Source: Bacillus sp. FJAT-25509
GTDB taxonomy: Bacteria; Bacillota; Bacilli; Bacillales; Bacillaceae_G
Direction: 5' to 3'
DNA length: 64,000 nt
Assembly (NCBI RefSeq): GCF_001420605.1
Contig: NZ_LJIZ01000003.1
Location: 484,094-548,093, forward strand
This document shows positions 1 through 8,121 of the stretch, piece after piece. Every line of letters begins with the position of its first letter. The stretch's first letter is position 1. The notes beneath the pieces are model-generated. The model did no database searches. It was given only the letters and a program-made list of their open reading frames with translations, and was not told the origin of the DNA. The translations under genes and the position numbers were made by a program.

Positions 1-57
1 GATTGTTGCAATCACTAAATGTTTATTTTCCTGGCTTAGTTTCTTAAATAGTTTCAT
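1..57 (-). CDS. Start of an unidentified gene running off the window
   Basis: Only the first 19 codons are inside the window. They read MKLFKKLSQENKHLVIATI, a short basic N-terminus followed by the beginning of a hydrophobic stretch, which would fit a membrane protein. A GGTG-type ribosome binding site lies about 8 bases before the ATG. It is divergent from the alpha-galactosidase gene, so it may be part of a sugar-use locus, but that is inference. The product cannot be named from this fragment. Confidence 0.45.
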   Translation of the reverse strand, partial: MKLFKKLSQENKHLVIATI

Positions 58-349
58 ATTTATTACACCACTTTGTTTATATATTGTTTTTTGATTACTG
101 ATTAATATTTCCCTCGCTTTATCTTTTTAGTTATATCATTACTAGCTCTTTCTCATATCTATTAATATTAAAATTCTTTTCTGAAAATCAGATGAAAATT
201 TGACTAAAATTTCATTTAAATTTGCCTTATTATTTTCATAAGTAAAAAATATTCATTTTATTATGTGCATAAAAATTTGATTAGATTAATTTCTTTAATA
301 ATATATAAAGTTTTTAGAATTCATTAAATCATGTACTAGAGGTGTAATC
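58..349. other. Divergent AT-rich intergenic region
   Basis: This 290-base region separates the partial leftward gene from the alpha-galactosidase gene and must hold promoters for both. It is very AT-rich. A CodY-like 15-mer, TCTTTTCTGAAAATC at 175-189, matches the AATTTTCWGAAAATT consensus at 12 of 15 positions. No catabolite-responsive element was convincing. No further gene is visible. Confidence 0.3.
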
Positions 350-2578
350 ATGCTGATTTTTGTGGATGACGAACAAAAAAAGTTTCATCTAACAAACGGA
401 AGAATTAGTTATGTATTTTATGTCATGAAAAATGGTCAACTTGGGTCTTTGTATTTTGGAAAAGCAATTGACATTCATTCAAATTTTACTCATATCCAAA
501 ATGACAATTCTTCTACAACATATACTTCTTATTATTATGCTGATCGATCAATTAGTCTTGAAACGATTAGACAGGAATATCCCGTATATGGCACTTCTGA
601 CTATCGTGAACCGGCATTAAGTATTCGTCAGTTAAACGGTAGCCATATTACTAACTTTATCTATAAAGATTTTACAATTACAAAAGGGAAACCAATTTTA
701 CAAGGTTTACCTGCCACTTATACAGAAAATGAAGAAGATGCTGAAACAATTCAGATTGTTCTTGAAGACTCAATTCTTAAAGCTGTGCTTGTCATTTCCT
801 ATACAATATTTAAAGATTTATCAGTTATTACTCGAAGTGCATATATTTGTAACCAAGGAATTGAACCATTTTATTTAGAGAGATTCATGAGTGCAACGAT
901 TGATTTTCCTGACCATGATTTCATGATGATTCAGCTAAGTGGTGCATGGTCTAGAGAGAGACATATAAAGGAACGTCAGTTAGTGATGGGTACACAAGGA
1001 ATCTCGAGTTTGCGAGGCTCAAGTTCACATCAACATAACCCATTTCTTGCCTTTAGAAGAAAGGAGACTACAGAAAATCATGGTGAAGTATTTGGTTTTA
1101 ATTTAGTTTATAGCTCAAATTTTATTGCTCAAGCTGAAGTTGATCATTATGATATGACTCGAATCACGATGGGAATACATCCGTTTCGATTTACCTGGAA
1201 ATTATCTGAAAACGAACACTTTCAATCCCCTGAAGTAGTGATGGTGTTTTCTGATCAAGGAATGAACGGAATGAGTCAAACTTATCATGATTTATATCGA
1301 AACAACTTAATTCGTGGAAAATGGAAAAATAATGAACGACCTATATTAATAAACAATTGGGAAGCCACTTATTTCAATTTTAATGAAGAATCCTTACTTC
1401 AAATCGCAAGAGAAGCAAAACAACTTGGGATTGAATTATTTGTATTAGATGACGGTTGGTTTGGTAAAAGAAATAATGCAACTAGCTCTCTAGGCGATTG
1501 GTATTCAAATACAGAAAAATTCCCTAAAGGAATAAATAGTTTTGCAAATCAAATTAAAGAGTTAGGTTTAAAATTTGGTCTTTGGTTTGAGCCTGAAATG
1601 GTTAGTCAAAATAGTAATTTATTTAAAAATCATCCTGATTGGATTATTTGTACACCTAATCGACAAGTTTCTTTAGGAAGGCATCAACTAGTCTTAGATT
1701 TCACGAGAAAGGAAGTTGTCGATCATATTTATAAAAAAATGGCAGATGTTATAAAAAATACAAATTTGGACTATATAAAATGGGATATGAATCGAAATAT
1801 TACTGAGGCTTATTCTAAGAAGTTAGCTAATGATCAACAAGATGAATTTTTTCATCGGTATATTTTAGGTGTGTATGAATTATATGAACGACTAGTAAGT
1901 GATTTTCCAAATGTGTTATTTGAATCATGTGCTGGCGGTGGTGGTCGATTTGATCCTGGTTTATTGTTTTATGCACCCCAAGCATGGGCTAGTGATAATA
2001 CAGATCCAATTGAACGATTAAAAATTCAATACGGTACCTCACTACCATACCCAATTTCTAGCATCGGATCACATGTATCAGCATCACCTAATCATCAAAC
2101 ATTACGTTATACCCCATTATCAATTAGAGCCAATGTCGCATTCTTTGGAACATTTGGTTATGAATTAAATCCTTCGATACTTACAAAACAAGAAAAAACA
2201 GAAATTAAATCGCAAATACAATTTTACAAACAGCACCGATCATTAATGATGAACGGAGATTTTTATCGGTTACTTGATCCTTTTAAGGATAACGAAGTAG
2301 CTTGGATGGTAGTAAGTAAAAACAAAAATGAAGCCATTATAGGCTGGTACAAGATATTAGCAAGTCCAAATCCACCGAAGTACCAGACTTTAAAACTGAC
2401 AGGTTTAAATCCAAATACGAAATATTTACTAAACAATACAAATCGCACTTTTTATGGAAACGAATTAATGGAAAATGGAGTCCCCTTACCACCCGAATTT
2501 AATGGTGCCAATAAAAAAATTGCAAAACGAGCAGGTGATTTCCAATCTTGCATCTTTCATCTTGTTTGTTGTGATTAA
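350..2578 (+). CDS. Alpha-galactosidase, glycoside hydrolase family 36
   Basis: A 742-residue protein of the usual length for cytoplasmic GH36 alpha-galactosidases, which remove terminal alpha-1,6-linked galactose from melibiose, raffinose and related sugars. The order is an N-terminal beta-sandwich domain, a central TIM barrel with VLDDGWFGKR, and a C-terminal beta domain. The nucleophile is Asp479 in KWDMNR, and the acid/base is Asp549 in WASDNTDP, next to the FESCAGGGGRFDPG segment. There is no signal peptide, so it probably acts inside the cell on imported sugar. The start follows AGAGGTG. No transporter is visible on this side; the partial divergent gene could be one. The family call is firm, the natural substrate is inferred. 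Confidence 0.93.
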   Translation: MLIFVDDEQKKFHLTNGRISYVFYVMKNGQLGSLYFGKAIDIHSNFTHIQNDNSSTTYTSYYYADRSISLETIRQEYPVYGTSDYREPALSIRQLNGSHITNFIYKDFTITKGKPILQGLPATYTENEEDAETIQIVLEDSILKAVLVISYTIFKDLSVITRSAYICNQGIEPFYLERFMSATIDFPDHDFMMIQLSGAWSRERHIKERQLVMGTQGISSLRGSSSHQHNPFLAFRRKETTENHGEVFGFNLVYSSNFIAQAEVDHYDMTRITMGIHPFRFTWKLSENEHFQSPEVVMVFSDQGMNGMSQTYHDLYRNNLIRGKWKNNERPILINNWEATYFNFNEESLLQIAREAKQLGIELFVLDDGWFGKRNNATSSLGDWYSNTEKFPKGINSFANQIKELGLKFGLWFEPEMVSQNSNLFKNHPDWIICTPNRQVSLGRHQLVLDFTRKEVVDHIYKKMADVIKNTNLDYIKWDMNRNITEAYSKKLANDQQDEFFHRYILGVYELYERLVSDFPNVLFESCAGGGGRFDPGLLFYAPQAWASDNTDPIERLKIQYGTSLPYPISSIGSHVSASPNHQTLRYTPLSIRANVAFFGTFGYELNPSILTKQEKTEIKSQIQFYKQHRSLMMNGDFYRLLDPFKDNEVAWMVVSKNKNEAIIGWYKILASPNPPKYQTLKLTGLNPNTKYLLNNTNRTFYGNELMENGVPLPPEFNGANKKIAKRAGDFQSCIFHLVCCD

Positions 2579-2621
2579 TTGAACGAAACTAGTACTTAAT
2601 GTCTTATAAAAATGATATATT

Positions 2622-2696
2622 GACCAATCAAACGCTTGTCTTTTCGTGCAATAAATCTTGCAGATGTGCGATAAACACAAGCGTTTTGATATGGTC
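2622..2696. repeat. Large imperfect inverted repeat with inner hairpin
   Basis: The arms at 2622-2639 and 2677-2696 pair over about 18 bases (GACCAATCAAACGCTTGT against its complement, with two small bulges). The 37-base loop contains a second hairpin, TGCAA/TTGCA. It lies between the convergent 3' ends of the alpha-galactosidase and glutathione peroxidase genes. It lacks the T-run expected of an intrinsic terminator on either strand. Confidence 0.6.
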
Positions 2697-2724
2697 GAAA
2701 ACCATTCAATATTAAAAAAGGTTC

Positions 2725-3207
2725 TTAAGCTTTCAATAATTCCTCAATTGTCGCTCTCATCTCTTGAGGATTTGTTTGAGGAGCAAATCGTTCAATGACT
2801 TCACCATTTTTATTAATAATAAATTTAGTAAAATTCCATTTTATTGATTTTAACCCCATAATACCAGGAGCTTTTGAGCTTAAATATTTAAATAGTGGAT
2901 CTGCTTTGTCACCATTTACATCAATTTTTGCAAAAACAGGGAAGGTTACACCAAAATTCAATTCACAAAAACTTTGAATTTCTTCATTTGAACCTGGCTC
3001 CTGATTCATAAATTGATTACATGGAAAACCAAGAATTTCTAATCCGTCTTCTTTATATTCTTCATATAATGCTTGTAAATCTTTATATTGAGGAGTATAT
3101 CCACATGCACTTGCAGTATTTACAACAATCACAACTTTATCTTTATAATTTGAAAGAGATACTTCTTCGCCCTTGCTATCTTTTACTTCAAAATCATAAA
3201 TACTCAT
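2725..3207 (-). CDS. bsaA: Glutathione peroxidase-family thiol peroxidase
   Basis: A 160-residue protein matching bacterial BsaA/Gpx proteins, which reduce hydroperoxides and in Gram-positive bacteria usually draw electrons from thioredoxin rather than glutathione. The peroxidatic cysteine is Cys35 in NTASACGYTPQY, in the position of selenocysteine in animal enzymes. FPCNQF (Cys63), a further Cys81 and the KWNFTKF motif are present. Cys81 lies where the resolving cysteine is found in thioredoxin-dependent members. There is no signal peptide. The ATG follows a GGAGGAATG-type ribosome binding site. It appears to be a single-gene unit. Confidence 0.93.
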   Translation of the reverse strand: MSIYDFEVKDSKGEEVSLSNYKDKVVIVVNTASACGYTPQYKDLQALYEEYKEDGLEILGFPCNQFMNQEPGSNEEIQSFCELNFGVTFPVFAKIDVNGDKADPLFKYLSSKAPGIMGLKSIKWNFTKFIINKNGEVIERFAPQTNPQEMRATIEELLKA

Positions 3208-3374
3208 TTCACATTCCTCCTTCTTCCTTATAATGTTAATAGTAATTATTTTCCATCAAAAAGTCTATTCTAATTACTATATTTTGAAAAAAACCTTCAA
3301 ACCTATTAGTATTTAAATTATAGTTTAATTAAACTAATTTCTTCACCTTTTAACTAAAGAATGGAGGTAAGTGT

Positions 3375-4319
3375 ATGCAAGATTTAGGGTTTAATACATA
3401 TTTAATTGATTTATATGATTTATCGTTTCAGGAACGAACGGGTAGCTATATTATATTAGATGAAGATATTACAATCATTGAAACAAGTGCAAGCCCTTCC
3501 CATGAGTATTTATTAAAAGGTTTAAAAGAGTTACAAATTTCATTTGAAAAAATTAAAAATGTTATCGTAACACATATTCATTTAGATCATTCAGGTGGCG
3601 CTGGCTTGCTAATGGAAAAATGTCCAAATGCAACTCTTTTTGTACATCCAAAGGGAGCTAGGCATTTAGAAGATCCGACAAAATTAATTGCGAGTGCAAA
3701 ACAAGTTTATGGTGATGATTTTGATCGTTTATTTAACCCAATCCTTCCAATTGACTCTACTAAAATTTATCAGGTAGCCGATAGTGAAGAGCTTGTTATT
3801 GGTAAAAATCGTAAACTAACATTTTTACATACTCCAGGTCACGCTAATCATCATATTTCAATTTTCGATTCTTCTAGTAAATTTATGTATACAGGAGATA
3901 CTTTAGGTATTTATTATCCACAGCTTCAAAAGGAAATCGGTACGTTTATTTTACCATCGACATCACCTAATCAATTTTCATACGAAGCAACTCTAAGTTC
4001 ATCAAAAAAAATTCAAGAGTATAATCCGGATGCTATTTGCTTCGGTCATTATGGATTAACTAGAGATACAAATTTCGTATATGCGTCTTTAAAACTATAT
4101 TTAGATCGTTTTATAAAACTAACTGCTACCACGATTGAAGAAAATAAGGAAAAAGCTTTTTATGAGAAAAGTAGGATTCTGTCAGAAGTATTATACAACG
4201 AAGTAAAACAAGATCTTCAAATTAAGAATATAGATGAAAGTAATCCGGTTTTCCAGATTATTAAATTAGATTTGGAAGTTTCAGCTATGGGATTAGTACT
4301 GGCTATGGATCAAAATTAA
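3375..4319 (+). CDS. MBL-fold metallo-hydrolase
   Basis: A 314-residue metallo-beta-lactamase-fold protein. The dinuclear metal motif is THIHLDHSGG (His67, His69, Asp71, His72), followed by HTPGHANHH near residue 155, YTGDT near 172 and a late FGHYG. The layout is close to glyoxalase II-like and YmaE-like cytoplasmic hydrolases, but the substrate cannot be read from sequence. Downstream of the fold the last ~80 residues are helical and charged, as in stand-alone MBL proteins of bacilli. It is monocistronic, with an ATGGAGG ribosome binding site and a terminator directly after the stop. Fold assignment is secure; specific function is unknown. Confidence 0.85.
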   Translation: MQDLGFNTYLIDLYDLSFQERTGSYIILDEDITIIETSASPSHEYLLKGLKELQISFEKIKNVIVTHIHLDHSGGAGLLMEKCPNATLFVHPKGARHLEDPTKLIASAKQVYGDDFDRLFNPILPIDSTKIYQVADSEELVIGKNRKLTFLHTPGHANHHISIFDSSSKFMYTGDTLGIYYPQLQKEIGTFILPSTSPNQFSYEATLSSSKKIQEYNPDAICFGHYGLTRDTNFVYASLKLYLDRFIKLTATTIEENKEKAFYEKSRILSEVLYNEVKQDLQIKNIDESNPVFQIIKLDLEVSAMGLVLAMDQN

Positions 4320-4325
4320 CCAAAT

Positions 4326-4357
4326 AAAAAACTTCAGCCATTTGGCTGAAGTTTTTT
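4326..4357. terminator. Bidirectional terminator
   Basis: ACTTCAGCCA/TGGCTGAAGT hairpin flanked by A and T runs. It serves the MBL hydrolase gene on the plus strand and the DEAD-box helicase gene on the minus strand, whose stop codon is a few bases away. Confidence 0.9.
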
Positions 4358-4358
4358 A

Positions 4359-5591
4359 TTATTTTTTACCCTTTTTTACCGGTTTATTTTTGCTCGAAAC
4401 AGGTTTTTTGTTTTGATTCGAAACTGGTTTTGTTCTTTTTTCATTTGATTGATTTTCATTCAATTGTTTTTCGTTCATTTCGATTTTTTGTATTTCGCCA
4501 TGTGAAACGGTTAAATGTTCAAAAAACATTTTTTGCGTTCCTCTTAAGCTAAATAAATTCTTTTTCTCTCGAGGTGTTACCAAGTTTATAACAGTACCTT
4601 GTTTACCCATTCTTCCTACACGGCCACTTCGATGAGTATATTGTTCAACTTTTTCTGGTACATCAAGTGTTATAACGTACGGTAACTCTTGCAAATCAAT
4701 TCCTCTTGCTGCTACATCAGTAGAAAATAGTAAAGTAGTTTTACCAATTTGAAGATCTTTTAAAACTCGGCTTCTTTCCATTTTCCCTAGTTTTGAATGC
4801 AGTACCGCTGTTTTAATTCCTCTAAAGTTTAATTTAGAAGCGTATCCTTCAAGTTTAAATGGATCATTACTAAATACGATTGCTTTCATATTTTGAACAG
4901 AACCAATTCTTCTAAGTAATTCTAGCTTCTCTCTTTCTTCACAAGGAATAAACCCATGGACTATATTTCCTTCCAAGCTTTGTTCAATCGAAATTTCTTT
5001 TAGATTTGAACTTGTTTCTTTTGCAAACTGCATTGCTGCCGGTGTGATTGTTGCCGATAAGAATAATAGTTGGCGATCTTTCATTGTTGCTTTGACAATT
5101 TGCGGTAAATCTTTTTGATCATCCGTTTTTAATAATTCGTCTACTTCATCAAAAACAATTGTCTTAACACAATGCATTTTTAATTTTTTTTGTTTAATTA
5201 ATTGTGAGATACGCCCCGGTGAACCAACGATAATTTTAGGCTTCTGTTTTAATTTTTCAATCTGACGTTTTATATCAGCTCCACCAACAATTGAAGCAAC
5301 CTTTATATTTGTATTTTGTGTATAGTCTTGGACAACCTGAAAAATTTGCATGACAAGTTCACGAGTTGGAGCCATGATAATAATTTGAGGATTTTCTTCC
5401 TTTTCATCAACCTTATTAATCAATGGTAAAACATATGCAAGAGTCTTACCAGTACCTGTCGGAGATTGCGCTATAACATCGTTCCCTTCTAAAATTGCGG
5501 GGATTGCTTCCTCTTGAACTGGTGTCCATTTCGTAATATTATTTGCTTTTATTTTTAAGATTGTTTGTTCTGCTAATTGAAAATGTTCCAT
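4359..5591 (-). CDS. DEAD-box RNA helicase, YfmL-like
   Basis: A 410-residue ATP-dependent RNA helicase. The Q-motif region (TPVQEEAIPAI), motif I SPTGTGKT (42-50), Ia APTREL, Ib GSPGR, motif II, III SAT, V STDVAARGIDL and VI HRSGRVGRMG are all present. Motif II reads DEVD instead of DEAD, a tolerated variation. The N-terminal layout resembles B. subtilis YfmL, linked to ribosome maturation and cold growth, more than CshA/CshB. The C-terminus is a low-complexity Asn/Lys-rich tail of about 45 residues ending KKGKK, probably an RNA-binding extension. The ATG directly abuts the stop of the upstream gene, and its ribosome binding site AAAGGAG lies inside that gene, so translation is coupled. Confidence 0.92.
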   Translation of the reverse strand: MEHFQLAEQTILKIKANNITKWTPVQEEAIPAILEGNDVIAQSPTGTGKTLAYVLPLINKVDEKEENPQIIIMAPTRELVMQIFQVVQDYTQNTNIKVASIVGGADIKRQIEKLKQKPKIIVGSPGRISQLIKQKKLKMHCVKTIVFDEVDELLKTDDQKDLPQIVKATMKDRQLLFLSATITPAAMQFAKETSSNLKEISIEQSLEGNIVHGFIPCEEREKLELLRRIGSVQNMKAIVFSNDPFKLEGYASKLNFRGIKTAVLHSKLGKMERSRVLKDLQIGKTTLLFSTDVAARGIDLQELPYVITLDVPEKVEQYTHRSGRVGRMGKQGTVINLVTPREKKNLFSLRGTQKMFFEHLTVSHGEIQKIEMNEKQLNENQSNEKRTKPVSNQNKKPVSSKNKPVKKGKK

Positions 5592-6119
5592 TTAAATCTC
5601 CTTTAATATTTGCTCATCGTACCATTGTAACATTATTTCTGTATTATGTACCAATTCTTCTATTAGATCGAAGTCATCTTCGGTCATTTTATTTTGAAAT
5701 TTTATGTTTACTGACGATTCAATGATATTTTTATCTAAAATAGACTGTTTAATGTTATAAAATGGAGTGAATTGTTCAGTTGTCTTATTTTGAAATAAAA
5801 GTAGACTTCTTTGAATGATTTCGATTTCTAATTGTTTAGGAAAGGAAAATTCAAGTTCAATATAACAACCTACTTCAGTATTTCCATTAATTAATTCATT
5901 ATATAAATCACTAGCCGTTGTATTCATTGAAAATGTGCAACTAGTTGTCTTAGTCGACTTGTTTAGCTTCCTAAATTTAATTGAGAATAATCGATCCATC
6001 TTGGAAAGATTAACAAAGTCATTTCGATCGATGATTTCATATTCTCCGTCTAGATCTTTATCATATATAAGCCCTTCTATTACAACCTTCATATTATCAA
6101 AAGCGGTCGGATCAAACAT
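5592..6119 (-). CDS. Hypothetical protein coupled to the DEAD-box helicase
   Basis: A 175-residue soluble protein with no recognised family. It is acidic, has no signal peptide or membrane segment, and alternates predicted beta-rich stretches with a helical C-terminus ending in QWYDEQILKEI. Its stop codon is immediately followed by the helicase ATG (TAAATG), so the two are almost certainly co-translated. That suggests a role with the helicase, possibly in RNA or ribosome metabolism, but this is inference from position only. The ribosome binding site before its own ATG is GGAGTATAA. Confidence 0.75.
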   Translation of the reverse strand: MFDPTAFDNMKVVIEGLIYDKDLDGEYEIIDRNDFVNLSKMDRLFSIKFRKLNKSTKTTSCTFSMNTTASDLYNELINGNTEVGCYIELEFSFPKQLEIEIIQRSLLLFQNKTTEQFTPFYNIKQSILDKNIIESSVNIKFQNKMTEDDFDLIEELVHNTEIMLQWYDEQILKEI

Positions 6120-6194
6120 TATTTATACTCCTTTAAACTATAGATTCCTTTAGTTCGCTTATTTTCTATTATGTATCATATTAAACGAACCACA

Positions 6195-6240
6195 CAAAAA
6201 ATAATCCGATAAAATCGTCTTGATTCAAATTTTATCGGAT
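6195..6240 (-). terminator. Terminator of the ABC exporter operon
   Basis: ATCCGATAAAAT/ATTTTATCGGAT 12-bp stem with a 13-base loop, followed on the minus strand by TATTTTTTG. It lies just past the stop of the second ABC subunit. Confidence 0.9.
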
Positions 6241-6246
6241 CAATTT

Positions 6247-8121
6247 TTATTTAACTATTTCAAATTGGCTATTATAAAGATTTGCGTAGAAACCTTCTTT
6301 TTCCATTAATTCATCATGCGTACCTTGTTCAATTATATCGCCATCCTTCATACAAAGAATCAAATCTGCATTTCGAATAGTCGAAAGGCGATGCGCAATC
6401 ACAAAACTTGTTCTTCCTACCATTAAATTGTCCATTGCTTTTTGAATGAGTGCTTCAGTTCTCGTATCAACACTACTCGTTGCTTCATCTAAAATTAATA
6501 TTTCAGGATCTGCCAAAATTGCTCGAGCAATCGTGATCAGCTGCTTTTGACCTTGGGATATATTATTCACTTCTTCGTTAAGTATCATATTGTATCCATC
6601 AGGCAGGGCTCTAATAAAGTGATCAGATTGAGCAGAAATAGAGGCATTTTTAATTTCCTCATCTGTTGCATTTAGTCTTCCAAAACGAATATTATCCGCA
6701 ATGGTACCATTAAATAGCCAAGTATCTTGCAGAACCATTCCAAATAATGATCTAAGTTCATCCCTTTTATAATTCTTTATGTTATGTCCACCGATTGTGA
6801 TTTCCCCACTATTTACATCATAAAACCGCATTATTAAATTTACAATTGTTGATTTACCAGCTCCTGTAGGCCCAACAATTGCAATTTTTTGGCCAGGTTT
6901 AACGACTAAATTAAAATCATGAATTATCATTTTTTCAGGTGTATAACCAAAAGCAACATGATTAAAGCGAACATCACTAGTAACTTCATTATGCTTAATT
7001 GATAGGGCATTTGTTACTTCAGGTACTTCTTCTTTTTCTTCTAAAAATTCAAATACTCTTTCTGCTGCAGCTGCAGTTTGTTGAAGTATATTTGAAATAT
7101 TAGCAATTTGTGAAATTGGCTGCGTAAATGAACGAACATACTGAATAAAAGCTTGAATTCCTCCGACTGTCATTGATCCATTTGCAGTAAAATATCCACC
7201 TAATATACAAATAGCAACGTAGCCAATGTTTCCAATAAAAGCTGTAATTGGAATCATAAGTCCTGATAGAAAATTTGCTCTCCATGCCGATTTATATAAC
7301 TCATCATTATACTCACTAAAGGCTCTTGTAGATTCTTCTTCACCACTAAATGCTTTTACTAAAACATGATTTCCTAACATTTCTTCTACATGTCCATTTA
7401 CTTTTCCTAAATATCTTTGCTGGTTAATAAAATGTTTTTGAGATTTTTTAACGATCATCATGACAAATACCATTGAAAGAGGCAATATGCATAGTGCAAC
7501 TAAAGTGAGTTGCCAGCTGATCGAAATCATCATAATTGTTATACCAATAATTGAAGTAATCGATGTAATTATTTGCGTTAAACTTTGGTTTAATGTTTGA
7601 TTAATCGTATCAACATCATTTGTTATTCTAGAAAGAACTTCACCGTGACTAGTTTGATCAAAATAACTTAAAGGTAATTTATGAATTTTATCATTTATAT
7701 CACTTCGAAGCTTATAAGTTACCTTCATCGTAACACCACTCATTACATAGCCTTGAAAATATGCAAAAAGTGAGCTTAATAAATATAAACCGATCAACCA
7801 TAAACCAATTACACTTATTTTCCCAAAGTTAATTTTTCCACTACCACTAATTTGTTTCATGACACCAGAAAAAATTTCATCTGTCGCTTTCCCAAGAATT
7901 TTTGGCCCTAGTATTGTAAACACAGTTGAAATAATTGCTAGTATAAAAACAAAAATGATCGTCTTTTTGTGCGCTCCTAAATACCCCATCAATTTTGTCA
8001 TCGAACCTTTAAAATCTTTCGCTTTTTGACCTGGCGCCATTGGAATATTTCTTCCAAACATTTGACCAGGACCACGACGAACACCCTGATTTTGAAAAGT
8101 ATTTTTATTAGAATTGCTCAT
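6247..8121 (-). CDS. ABC exporter half-transporter, canonical ATPase subunit
   Basis: Membrane domain plus ATPase fusion of 624 residues, similar to YfiC/YheH-type multidrug or lipid exporters. After a 45-residue cytoplasmic lead come six membrane helices, then Walker A GPTGAGKST, signature NISQGQKQL, Walker B ILILDEATSSVD with the catalytic Glu, and switch FVIAHRLSTI. All hydrolysis residues are therefore present. I take the ATG at 8121 because GGAGGAATTAGC stands before it. It overlaps the upstream stop as ATGA, so the two subunits are coupled and probably form one heterodimer. An in-frame GTG/ATG further upstream would add 18 residues but lacks support. The transported substrate is unknown. 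Confidence 0.92.
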   Translation of the reverse strand: MSNSNKNTFQNQGVRRGPGQMFGRNIPMAPGQKAKDFKGSMTKLMGYLGAHKKTIIFVFILAIISTVFTILGPKILGKATDEIFSGVMKQISGSGKINFGKISVIGLWLIGLYLLSSLFAYFQGYVMSGVTMKVTYKLRSDINDKIHKLPLSYFDQTSHGEVLSRITNDVDTINQTLNQSLTQIITSITSIIGITIMMISISWQLTLVALCILPLSMVFVMMIVKKSQKHFINQQRYLGKVNGHVEEMLGNHVLVKAFSGEEESTRAFSEYNDELYKSAWRANFLSGLMIPITAFIGNIGYVAICILGGYFTANGSMTVGGIQAFIQYVRSFTQPISQIANISNILQQTAAAAERVFEFLEEKEEVPEVTNALSIKHNEVTSDVRFNHVAFGYTPEKMIIHDFNLVVKPGQKIAIVGPTGAGKSTIVNLIMRFYDVNSGEITIGGHNIKNYKRDELRSLFGMVLQDTWLFNGTIADNIRFGRLNATDEEIKNASISAQSDHFIRALPDGYNMILNEEVNNISQGQKQLITIARAILADPEILILDEATSSVDTRTEALIQKAMDNLMVGRTSFVIAHRLSTIRNADLILCMKDGDIIEQGTHDELMEKEGFYANLYNSQFEIVK

